Part shown: one piece after another, positions 1 through 4,547 of the stretch | How positions within the stretch are numbered: position 1 is the stretch's first letter | Layout: every line of letters starts with the position of its first letter | NCBI GenBank assembly: GCA_002493835.1 | Contig: DLAA01000105.1 | Coordinates: 52,848 to 57,979 of the forward strand | Source of the DNA: Lachnospiraceae bacterium UBA7060 | Lineage (GTDB): Bacteria; Bacillota; Clostridia; Lachnospirales; Lachnospiraceae | Direction: 5' to 3' | Length of the DNA stretch: 5,132 bases | Position numbers and translations under genes: made by a program | The notes under the pieces: generated by a model | Seen by the model: the letters and a program-made list of their open reading frames with translations, nothing else | What the model was told of the DNA's origin: nothing | Databases searched by the model: none

Positions 1-693
1 CTGTTGGAGATATTTTCGGACGAGGGGGTCAGTGGGGCGAAGGCGGACGAGGACGAAATGACGGCAGCGCGTGACGGTTTACTGGATATGTTGGTTTATG
101 TGAAGGAAATGGGAGTGCGATACATTGTGGTATTGAGTACAAGCCGATTATGGCGTAGTGACATAGTGCGGGTGCTGATTCATAGGGAACTCAAGAAATG
201 CAACGCGGATATAAAGGCGATTGACCGTCCGCAGTATACAATTTACGCGCAGAATCCAAACGAAGTGCTTGTAAACGGGATGCTGGAGCTTTTGGATGTG
301 TATGAGCGGTTGGAGATTGCGTTGAAGTTAAAGCGCGGGAGAATACAGAAAGCAAAAGGCGGTGGGTATGCAGGCGGGGGCGTCCCATACGGATATGATT
401 GTCCCCGCGGATCTAAACGGCTATTGGTGAATCAGAAAGAAGCACAGGCGGTCAGAAAGGTTTTCCAGTTAAAGAAAATCATGCCCAATATTACGTTGGT
501 GCAAATGGCCTATTACATGAATCAATCGGGCTACACAGGAAGAAACGGGAAGGATTTCAATCCGATGCAGGTTAAGCGTATTCTGGACAGGGAGGACTTT
601 TACAAGGGTGAATACGAGTATGGCGGGATGAAAAGCATAGGAGACTACGAACCGATTTTGGGAGGCTGTAAAAAATTCTGTGTCTATGAGTAA
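1..693 (+). CDS. Serine recombinase, 5'-truncated by the window edge
   Basis: Site-specific DNA recombinase of the resolvase/invertase superfamily with an added Recombinase domain, the architecture of integrases and excisionases of clostridial mobile elements. The frame is open to base 1, so the true start lies upstream; the TTG at base 4 is only the first possible start codon. Numbering from it, the second half of the catalytic domain shows SDEGVSG (5-11) and TSRLWRS (46-52), which carries the conserved arginines. A long linking helix follows, then the Recombinase-domain signature GGGYAGGGVPYGYD (119-132), an EAQAVRKVF segment, and the typical ending KGEYEYGG...GDYEPILGG. The N-terminal strand with the nucleophilic serine should lie in the missing part. 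The protein ends soon after the Recombinase domain, with no zinc ribbon or long coiled coil, so it is a short family member or has lost its C-terminus. Its GC-richer, NNG-rich codon use differs from the AT-rich island at 1435-2950. Family assignment is firm; activity is unknown. Confidence 0.9.
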   Translation: MLEIFSDEGVSGAKADEDEMTAARDGLLDMLVYVKEMGVRYIVVLSTSRLWRSDIVRVLIHRELKKCNADIKAIDRPQYTIYAQNPNEVLVNGMLELLDVYERLEIALKLKRGRIQKAKGGGYAGGGVPYGYDCPRGSKRLLVNQKEAQAVRKVFQLKKIMPNITLVQMAYYMNQSGYTGRNGKDFNPMQVKRILDREDFYKGEYEYGGMKSIGDYEPILGGCKKFCVYE

Positions 694-833
694 AAATCTT
701 TGTTGATAGGAATCAGATATGTAGAAATCTGTTGTAGAATAAAATTGCTTGTGTGCTGTCGAATTTCTTTTCTAGTAATAGTATATCCAGTCTATCTGTT
801 TCTATACACATGTTTCAAATTTTTTGTATGCTA
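694..833. other. Non-coding spacer after the recombinase
   Basis: AT-rich sequence with no supportable ORF on either strand and no clear terminator behind the recombinase. A short CAGAT/ATCTG inverted repeat near 716-734 is too weak to call. Confidence 0.4.
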
Positions 834-930
834 ATCGGGCATTAGCAGCAGGGAAATATTATGTGGGCGCTGCCCACACCCGGCCTCCGGAATAAGGCTG
901 GATATTTCTGGCAATACTGCTAATGCCGAT
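834..930. repeat. Long imperfect hairpin / structured element
   Basis: Outer arms 834-848 and 917-930 pair over 14 bp with one bulged G; their core GGCATTAGCAG (838-848) and CTGCTAATGCC (917-927) is perfect. After an internal loop, GAAATAT (853-859) pairs with ATATTTC (902-908). The interior holds two small hairpins, TGTGGGC/GCCCACA (862-868/872-878, 3-nt loop) and CCGG/CCGG (880-883/887-890). A second TGCTAAT at 829-835 can pair with ATTAGCA (841-847) and so competes with the long stem. No T-tract follows on either strand, so this is not an ordinary terminator. It may be a structured RNA, a small non-autonomous repeat, or debris from the adjacent IS256 relic. The pairing is seen directly; the role is unknown. 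Confidence 0.6.
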
Positions 931-977
931 GGAATAAGACCGGGGCATTATATACCGCCTTAAAATCAGAAGAAAAC

Positions 978-1115
978 CAGCCAGAACTTGCTGGTCTCAT
1001 TGGCGCCTACGGTGATACTTAGGATATCTTTATAGCCGTCCGTGGTGATCCCGAGCACAATGTAGGCGGCACGGCTCAGTATGCGTCCGTCTTCCCTGAC
1101 TTTATAATGGATACA
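978..1115 (-). pseudogene. IS256-family (Mutator-type) transposase relic, internal fragment
   Basis: On the minus strand, 46 codons read HYKVREDGRILSRAAY, then IVLGITTDGYKDILSITVGA and NETSKFWL. This is the conserved core of IS256-family DDE transposases just after the first catalytic aspartate. Full-length members are about 400 aa, so roughly 90% is gone. Family resemblance stops after KFWL, where the usual G-x-L-N-D-L-K is replaced by VFF and a stop at 966-968. It also stops upstream of CIHYK, where the residues do not fit the family. The position normally held by the first catalytic Asp reads His (GHCIHYK), though the break may fall right there. The open frame runs from 1166 to 966, but its outer parts are chance extensions. 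No terminal inverted repeat or target duplication was found. The product would be inactive. Confidence 0.85.
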
Positions 1116-1434
1116 ATGCCCGCATGTCCGGTCCCCATGTGGCAGGCAGCATGTAATTGTACACACAATTCAGGCTGGAAGATTTTGATTTGACTGCGCA
1201 GTTTCGTTGACAGCAGTATGCAGTCAGCAAAGAGAAAGTGCCGTAATGGTGCTTATACTATCGAAAATAAAATGCTTTTTCTGTCTACTATAAAGTGCCG
1301 CGTTACACCTTACAAGTAACGTGCAATAGCAAATGACAATTTTGACAAAAAAATAAAGCTATTACTGGCTTCGGAGGTTATTTCGAAATAACTTAGTGTC
1401 AAACCCCGATAAATCCACATTTCACTAAAAAATA
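1116..1434. other. Gene-free spacer between the IS256 relic and the cargo island
   Basis: No supportable gene. It contains a small hairpin CGTTAC/GTAACG (1301-1306/1316-1321, 9-nt loop). A 7-bp inverted repeat TTTGACA/TGTCAAA (1341-1347/1397-1403) encloses the 16-bp palindrome described separately. A TTGACA within 1342-1347 has no -10 box at suitable spacing, so no promoter is called there. Confidence 0.5.
1377..1392. repeat. 16-bp perfect palindrome
   Basis: GTTATTTCGAAATAAC is a perfect 16-bp palindrome with no spacer, lying about 43 bp upstream of the duplicated promoter module of the 336-aa gene. Zero-loop symmetry favours a homodimeric protein-binding site over an RNA hairpin. It has no counterpart upstream of the second promoter copy at 2579. 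Confidence 0.55.
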
Positions 1435-1491
1435 TTTTTAATTCCGTCACCACATCTGTTTGTAATTTTCGATATTTCGCGGTATAATAAA
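1435..1491 (+). promoter_or_regulatory. Promoter module, copy 1
   Basis: A 57-bp block repeated upstream of the 67-aa gene with 55/57 identity; the differences are at 1469 and 1474. It contains a -35 TTGTAA (1460-1465), a 17-nt spacer and a perfect -10 TATAAT (1483-1488), so transcription should start near 1495, about 30 nt before the ATG at 1524. The conserved 25 bp upstream of the -35 (ATTCCGTCACCACATCTG at 1441-1458) and a TTTCG..TTTCG pair in the spacer are candidate sites for a shared regulator. Confidence 0.8.
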
Positions 1492-1523
1492 ATTGTAGTA
1501 AAACTTAAAACAAGGGGAAAGAT

Positions 1524-2534
1524 ATGGCTGAGGTAGAATTAAAGTATACAGAAATAGAGAAGAGAGGAATCAACACATCTATGATTAAGTCTTGTAAAAA
1601 GCTTAGACAGTTGGCTAAGCTTAATAGACTGCGACTGGATGACAGTGAGCATAGAACAGGACTAAATAAGCATTTATTTGAATATATACAATATTGTGGA
1701 TTAGATGTACTAACTTTCATCAGACAATACCTGTCTAATATTCAGCCATACATGATTGAAAGAAAAAAAGATCAAGAAAAAGTAAAATCATTTTTATGTG
1801 TAATAGATAACTTATACAGAATTTCAGTTTATATAAAAGTAGATTCACAGCAATATGAAGAACTTGTAATATCATTCCATGAAGATAATAAAAGAGGGGT
1901 AGCAAGGTCAAATACACTAATCAAAAAGAACACACAACGATATATACCTGTGTTTGCTGATAGCATATTAAGTAAAATAGAGAATGAAAATAAGTACGTA
2001 ATTAAAGTACTAGCACAACGTGGACTTAAGGTGTTACCTATAGAATTGCCAGCAGTTAAATGTCAAGACATATTTATTGTTGAAGAAAATCAAATCAACC
2101 TGCAGTTTTTATCATATTGTAACGATTATATTAAAGATTTATATACAAGTGATTTAGAATTAGACTATGATAAAATAGAAGTGTTTTCAATGTTACAACA
2201 AATATCATTCACTTCATATGGAAATGACACGTTTTCAAGTATATCATTACTTATAGACAGTTTTTGTATACAATCGGACAGTATTAGTAGACAAGTAGCA
2301 GATTTTGCATTAGTAACATTTGTTCAAAATTTAAGACTTACAACTGAACAGCAAAACGAATTAAAATATTTATTAAGGCAAAAATACATGGTATCTGACA
2401 TAAAGAAAATAGATATAATATTACAAAGAGTAGAAGAAAACTTGTCATTAAGTTATAACAATGAATTGGATGAATTGGCAGAACAAGCAAACGAAGTTTA
2501 TATTAAAATACAAAATGAGAATGAAACCACATAA
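1524..2534 (+). CDS. Orphan 336-aa protein of unknown function
   Basis: I do not recognise a family. The start is well supported: AGGGGA (1513-1518) sits 5 nt before ATG, and a TATAAT promoter lies just upstream. The protein is hydrophilic, rich in Lys, Ile, Asn and Glu, with no signal peptide or convincing membrane segment, so it is probably cytoplasmic. Residues about 1-40 are basic and helical-looking (MIKSCKKLRQLAKLNRLRLD), which could allow nucleic-acid binding. The middle has alternating strand-like stretches such as YRISVYIKV and YVIKVLAQRGLKVLPIEL. The C-terminal third is helical, ending in an acidic tail (LDELAEQANEVYIKI). No nuclease, ATPase or HTH motif stands out. The gene is far more AT-rich than the recombinase at 1-693, suggesting separate acquisition. 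It shares a near-identical promoter with the 67-aa gene downstream, implying co-regulation. An accessory or defence-type cargo protein is possible but unproven. Confidence 0.8.
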   Translation: MAEVELKYTEIEKRGINTSMIKSCKKLRQLAKLNRLRLDDSEHRTGLNKHLFEYIQYCGLDVLTFIRQYLSNIQPYMIERKKDQEKVKSFLCVIDNLYRISVYIKVDSQQYEELVISFHEDNKRGVARSNTLIKKNTQRYIPVFADSILSKIENENKYVIKVLAQRGLKVLPIELPAVKCQDIFIVEENQINLQFLSYCNDYIKDLYTSDLELDYDKIEVFSMLQQISFTSYGNDTFSSISLLIDSFCIQSDSISRQVADFALVTFVQNLRLTTEQQNELKYLLRQKYMVSDIKKIDIILQRVEENLSLSYNNELDELAEQANEVYIKIQNENETT

Positions 2535-2563
2535 TATATATAGTAAAGAAACACATATATATT
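2533..2563. repeat. All-AT inverted repeat after the 336-aa gene
   Basis: AATATATA (2533-2540) and TATATATT (2556-2563) form a perfect 8-bp inverted repeat with a 15-nt loop, overlapping the stop codon of the 336-aa gene. With no GC pairs and no T-tract it would be a poor terminator, so some read-through into the 67-aa gene is likely. Confidence 0.4.
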
Positions 2564-2578
2564 AACCATTTAGAAATG

Positions 2579-2635
2579 TTTTTAATTCCGTCACCACATC
2601 TGTTTGTAATTTCCGATGTTTCGCGGTATAATAAA
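2579..2635 (+). promoter_or_regulatory. Promoter module, copy 2
   Basis: Second copy of the 57-bp block, 1144 bp downstream of the first. The -35 TTGTAA (2604-2609), 17-nt spacer and -10 TATAAT (2627-2632) are preserved; the two changes (2613, 2618) lie in the spacer. The predicted transcription start is near 2639, about 25 nt before the ATG at 2664. Identity ends just after the -10, so the leaders and ribosome sites differ between the two genes. Confidence 0.8.
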
Positions 2636-2663
2636 GAAAAATAGATAGAGAGGGGGTTCCTAT

Positions 2664-2867
2664 ATGGCAGAAAAATATCCTAATAAAAATATAGGAATCA
2701 CAAATATTAAGTATGAAAACAATGACGGCGTGACAATAGAATCAGCGGAAGTAGTTTATACGCCGGAAGATAAAACTCCAGAAGAATTACTTGCTTTACA
2801 GGTATCGGGTTCAGAAGACATTATGTGCTGGTATACTACAGGAAGTAAAGTAAATGTAGGGGGTTGA
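2664..2867 (+). CDS. Orphan 67-aa small acidic protein
   Basis: No family recognised. The start is firm: AGGGGG (2651-2656) lies 7 nt before ATG, and a consensus TATAAT is about 30 nt upstream. The protein is hydrophilic and acidic, with no signal peptide or membrane helix. Two strand-like segments (IGITNIKYENNDG and VTIESAEVVYTPEDK) are followed by a short helix (TPEELLALQV) and a tail with a single Cys (DIMCWYTTGSKVNVGG) that ends in Gly-Gly. Like the 336-aa protein it begins Met-Ala-Glu, but no wider similarity is visible. A 20-codon ORF starts 4 nt after its stop, so the two may form one transcript ending at the terminator 2946-2979. A small regulator, an inhibitor or a modified-peptide precursor are all conceivable, but no maturation enzyme, transporter or partner enzyme is present to support a choice. 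Confidence 0.75.
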   Translation: MAEKYPNKNIGITNIKYENNDGVTIESAEVVYTPEDKTPEELLALQVSGSEDIMCWYTTGSKVNVGG

Positions 2868-2871
2868 CATT

Positions 2872-2934
2872 ATGTTAAAAGAAGATATATATAAAGATGC
2901 AGAGGCAGATTATAAATATAATGAAATATTGTAA
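2872..2934 (+). CDS. Possible 20-aa micro-ORF or start of a decayed gene
   Basis: ATG at 2872 opens 20 codons (MLKEDIYKDAEADYKYNEIL) before TAA. A G-rich run, AGGGGG (2858-2863), lies 8 nt upstream, inside the last codons of the 67-aa gene, whose stop is only 4 nt before this ATG. The peptide is highly charged with many acidic and aromatic residues. It sits in the same transcription unit, just before a terminator. It could be a translated small protein, or the remaining N-terminus of a longer gene cut off by the terminator junction. Placement and ribosome site argue for translation; the short length limits confidence. Confidence 0.4.
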   Translation: MLKEDIYKDAEADYKYNEIL

Positions 2935-2945
2935 GTGATAACAGT

Positions 2946-2979
2946 AAAGGACACCACCCAACCAGTGAGTGTCTTTTTT
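2946..2979 (+). terminator. Rho-independent terminator of the cargo operon
   Basis: GACAC (2950-2954) pairs with GTGTC (2969-2973). The stem extends through a G-T wobble and A-T pairs (AAAG against CTTT), and six T residues follow at 2974-2979. It lies 12 nt after the 20-codon ORF and closes the AT-rich unit on the + strand. Confidence 0.7.
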
Positions 2980-2997
2980 CGTGCATAAAATTCATGC

Positions 2998-3046
2998 TGT
3001 AAGAAATTAAAAGTGCACTGGTAAAGTTAGAAAATTAAAAGTGCAC
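2998..3046 (+). mobile_element. IS21-family-like element end with repeated AAATTAAAAGTGCAC
   Basis: Begins TGTAAGAAATT at 2998 and carries two direct copies of AAATTAAAAGTGCAC (3004-3018 and 3032-3046), 28 bp apart. Terminal 5'-TG and several short direct repeats near the tips are known features of IS21-family ends, where IstA binds. The body of the element would lie to the right. A truncated istB does occur to the right, but a SprT-like relic lies between, so this end may belong to a different IS21 copy. TGTAAGAAAT recurs at 3075-3084. Confidence 0.5.
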
Positions 3047-3103
3047 AGCCAAAATGGCGGCATCCCCGTGACAGTGTAAGAAATGGGAAAGGGGAGGTCA
3101 GTC

Positions 3104-3292
3104 ATGTAATCGGAGCAGAATAAATTTCTGGAAAACGCTTACCGGGTACTAAACCACATTTATTTCGCGGATGAACTGCCGGAGGTGGTCATTACAATTC
3201 AATCATCCCAGTGTACCTACGGGCACATTACAGTCAGGAAGATATGGAAAGACGGGTGGGACTGCTACCACGAAATCAATATCAGCGCGGAG
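3104..3292 (+). pseudogene. SprT-like protein gene, stop at codon 2 and 3' truncated
   Basis: GGGGAGG (3091-3097) stands 6 nt before ATG at 3104, but the second codon is TAA (3107-3109). From 3110 the same frame continues SEQNKFLENAYRVLNHIYFA, DELPEVVITIQSS, YGHITVRKIWKD and YHEINISAE. This matches the N-terminal half of SprT-like (putative zinc-metallopeptidase) proteins encoded on clostridial conjugative elements. In intact relatives the next stretch leads to a metal-binding HExxH motif. Here similarity stops at about 3292 and the frame runs on to 3442 through unrelated repeat sequence, so the motif is missing. A GTG at 3185 could in principle restart translation but would still yield no catalytic site. 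The end of homology coincides with a TG dinucleotide (3294-3295) that may be an insertion-sequence tip. Non-functional on both counts. Confidence 0.75.
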
Positions 3293-3293
3293 C

Positions 3294-3385
3294 TGAGTAT
3301 TCCGATGCAAAAGTGCATCCTTTTCGGAAATTTAGAGCACTCTTTTCCGGAAAAGCAGAGCATACCTTTCCGGAAAAAGGGTGCA
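3294..3385. repeat. Tandem 22-23-bp repeats centred on TTTCCGGAAA; possible IS end
   Basis: Three units begin with GCA at 3315, 3337 and 3360 (spacing 22 and 23 bp), and a partial fourth begins at 3383. Each contains a TTTCCGGAAA-like core: TTTTCGGAAA (3321-3330, one C missing), TTTTCCGGAAAA (3343-3354, a perfect 12-bp palindrome) and TTTCCGGAAA (3367-3376). The block starts where SprT similarity ends, with TG at 3294 followed by GCAAAAGTGCA. Two-helical-turn spacing of palindromic cores suggests cooperative binding by a dimeric protein. This would fit the internal repeats of an IS21-family end or an iteron-like operator. Confidence 0.55.
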
Positions 3386-3393
3386 GTTAATGA

Positions 3394-3582
3394 TCAGTAC
3401 TCAGGTGGAATCTCTATTCCATGTGATGTAAGTAATTCATGAAGTAGGTCAATGTAGTTACGTAGGTGCTGGATTTCTATCCAGTTACCATGACACAGTT
3501 CATCTGCTTCTTCCAATTCGTGACGGGTTAGTTCATAATCCGACCACTTGATATATTTATGGTTTTTATTGAATGCACAATA
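3394..3582 (-). pseudogene. C-terminal fragment of an unrecognised gene fused behind istB
   Basis: On the minus strand, immediately after IstB similarity breaks off, a different frame stays open for about 62 codons to a TGA at 3394-3396. It reads NKNHKYIKWSDYELTRHELE, then CHGNWIEIQHLRNYIDLLHE and a final GIEIPPEY. The composition looks like real, soluble, mostly helical protein, unlike the normal IstB C-terminus. There is no start codon or ribosome site of its own after the junction; the open frame extends back only by running out of frame through istB to 3624. I read it as the 3' end of a gene into which the istB fragment was joined. The family is not recognised. Confidence 0.45.
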
Positions 3583-3583
3583 A

Positions 3584-4231
3584 TCAGTCACTTCCAATAC
3601 GGCTGTACCAGCCTTTCGGTTCAAACTGTGTACAGAAGATAACAGAACCCTTTACACTGCGGGCTTCAATGATTTCAAGGAGCTCCCGTGTCTGCCCGGT
3701 GGATACCGGGCTTAACAGGAATTCGTCCAGAATCAAAAGGTCAATCTTCTGGTATGCCTTAATAACCTTTTTCAGTGTTCCATCGCCGTGTGCGACAGCT
3801 AGCTCATTTAAAAGATCCGGCAGACGCACATACCGTACTTTGATAAAGTTCCTGCATGCAGCAATACCAAGCGCACATGCGATATAGGTCTTTCCATTCC
3901 CGGATGCACCTTTCAGAATGATATGATGGTCATCAGAAATATATCTACAGGTCGAGAATTCAAGCATTTTTGCTTTATCAAGATTTCGGTCTGGGTGGTA
4001 CTCGATGGCTTCCATGCAGGCATTCGGATAGCGAAATTCCGCACTGCGGATAAGTTTTTGCAGTTTTGTACTTTTCCTTTTATCCCATTCTCTGTCGACC
4101 AGCATTCCAAAACGGTCTTCAAAGGATAGTCCCTGATAAGTATCAGGGTCCGTACACTGACTTTCAAAGGCGTCTGACATTGCAGACAAGTGCATATCGT
4201 GCAGTTTATCTATGGTTGACTGACGGATCAT
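3584..4231 (-). pseudogene. istB: IstB-type AAA+ helper ATPase of an IS21-family element, C-terminally truncated
   Basis: IstB is the ATPase that loads the IS21 transposase IstA onto target DNA. Counting from the TTG one codon upstream, the helical N-terminal domain (about 1-80) is intact. Walker A GASGNGKT lies at 109-116, Walker B LLILDEF at 166-172, and the sensor-1 strand at VIFCTQF, followed by GWYSRIGSD. There it stops at about 215 residues against a usual 245-250, losing the final helices. ATG at 4231 is preferred: AGGAGGTGA (4238-4246) is well placed, with 9 nt between GGAGG and the ATG; TTG at 4232-4234 is an alternative. The upstream partner istA is missing. Only a few codons reaching a TGA that overlaps this start (GASYYKGGDH) could be its tail. 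Without IstA and the C-terminus this copy cannot move itself. Confidence 0.9.
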
Positions 4232-4237
4232 CAATGG

Positions 4238-4246
4238 TCACCTCCT
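4238..4246 (-). promoter_or_regulatory. Ribosome binding site of istB
   Basis: The minus strand reads AGGAGGTGA, near-perfect complementarity to the 16S rRNA tail. It selects the ATG at 4231-4229 (9 nt from GGAGG) or the TTG just before it (6 nt). Confidence 0.7.
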
Positions 4247-4254
4247 TTGTAGTA

Positions 4255-4290
4255 AGAGGCGCCTCTGGTAATTGGCGGACGTGTCCGCCA
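4255..4290. repeat. Two adjacent palindromes upstream of istB
   Basis: AGAGGCGCCTCT (4255-4266) is a perfect 12-bp palindrome. Seven bases further, TGGCGGAC (4273-4280) and GTCCGCCA (4283-4290) form an 8-bp GC-rich stem with a 2-nt spacer. Neither is followed by a T-tract. They occupy the place where istA would be expected, so they are either sequence from across a deletion junction or protein-binding sites. Confidence 0.5.
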
Positions 4291-4300
4291 TGGTATGGTG

Positions 4301-4345
4301 AAGGCTGGAACACAAACTTTGGTCGGTTGAGGTTCCAGCCTTTTT
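4301..4345 (+). terminator. Strong hairpin with T-tract on the + strand
   Basis: AAGGCTGGAAC (4301-4311) pairs perfectly over 11 bp with GTTCCAGCCTT (4332-4342), leaving a 20-nt loop, and the stem runs into TTTTT (4341-4345). This is a good rho-independent terminator for + strand transcription. No intact + strand gene ends nearby, so it is probably left from a lost gene or insulates the 129-aa gene downstream. On the minus strand the downstream T-run is only two bases. Confidence 0.6.
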
Positions 4346-4373
4346 CTGTGCATCAGAAAAAATGATAACACAA

Positions 4374-4433
4374 AAGATACAGAGATGAAATAATCTGACA
4401 GAAAATGCGCCAGATTAAGGTATCCTGTATCTT
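4374..4433. repeat. Nested inverted repeats upstream of the 129-aa gene
   Basis: Outer arms AAGATACAG (4374-4382) and CTGTATCTT (4425-4433) enclose inner arms TAATCTG (4391-4397) and CAGATTA (4411-4417). All pairs are perfect. The structure lies 114 nt before the TTG start at 4548 and has no strong T-tract. It could be a structured leader or a remnant of an element end. Confidence 0.45.
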
Positions 4434-4466
4434 ATTTAATTTGGAGAAAAAGAAGGGGTTTTGGTT

Positions 4467-4510
4467 CAGATAAACTAACGAATAACAGCAATACTAAGGA
4501 CAGATAAACT
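4467..4510 (+). repeat. Direct repeat CAGATAAACT, two copies
   Basis: CAGATAAACT occurs at 4467-4476 and again at 4501-4510, 34 bp apart, in the leader of the 129-aa gene. It may be a paired regulatory site or chance. No confident -35/-10 pair was found between 4434 and 4530. Confidence 0.35.
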
Positions 4511-4533
4511 TCAACAAAAAAGAATTTAATGAC

Positions 4534-4540
4534 GGGAGGA
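4534..4540 (+). promoter_or_regulatory. Ribosome binding site deciding a TTG start
   Basis: GGGAGGA lies 7 nt before TTG at 4548. The nearer ATG at 4541 directly abuts the site and opens only nine codons, so the TTG is the supported start of the 129-aa gene. Confidence 0.65.
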
Positions 4541-4547
4541 ATGAGAT

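Noticed and set aside
191..388. Minus-strand ORF of 65 codons
   Set aside because: Lies wholly antisense to the clear serine recombinase; an arginine- and serine-rich shadow with no ribosome site.
1116..1166. N-terminal part of the ORF containing the IS256 relic
   Set aside because: Residues before CIHYK do not fit IS256 transposases; the ATG is a chance start.
1341..1366. Promoter from TTGACA at 1342-1347
   Set aside because: No acceptable -10 hexamer at 16-18 bp downstream; the real promoter for the next gene is at 1460-1488.
1505..1917. Two minus-strand ORFs (71 and 60 codons)
   Set aside because: Antisense to the 336-aa gene; the Leu/Ile/Phe-rich content is what the complement of an AT-rich gene gives. 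No ribosome site.
2664..2867. Ubiquitin-like or modified-peptide precursor call for the 67-aa protein
   Set aside because: Based only on the terminal GG and small size; no E1/E2-like, radical SAM, cyclase, peptidase or transporter gene is in the window.
3294..3385. CRISPR array from the 22-23-bp repeat block
   Set aside because: The repeats are nearly contiguous, imperfect and only three in number, with no spacers of regular length and no cas genes.
3293..3442. 3' part of the SprT-frame ORF
   Set aside because: After SAE the translation runs through the tandem repeats and antisense of another fragment; it shows no SprT features, so it is a chance extension.
3573..3887. Plus-strand ORF of 104 codons
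   Set aside because: Antisense to istB, where the minus frame carries Walker A and B motifs.
3913..4365. Other ORFs across and beside istB on both strands
   Set aside because: Shadow frames of istB or of the palindrome region; only the IstB frame shows family motifs.
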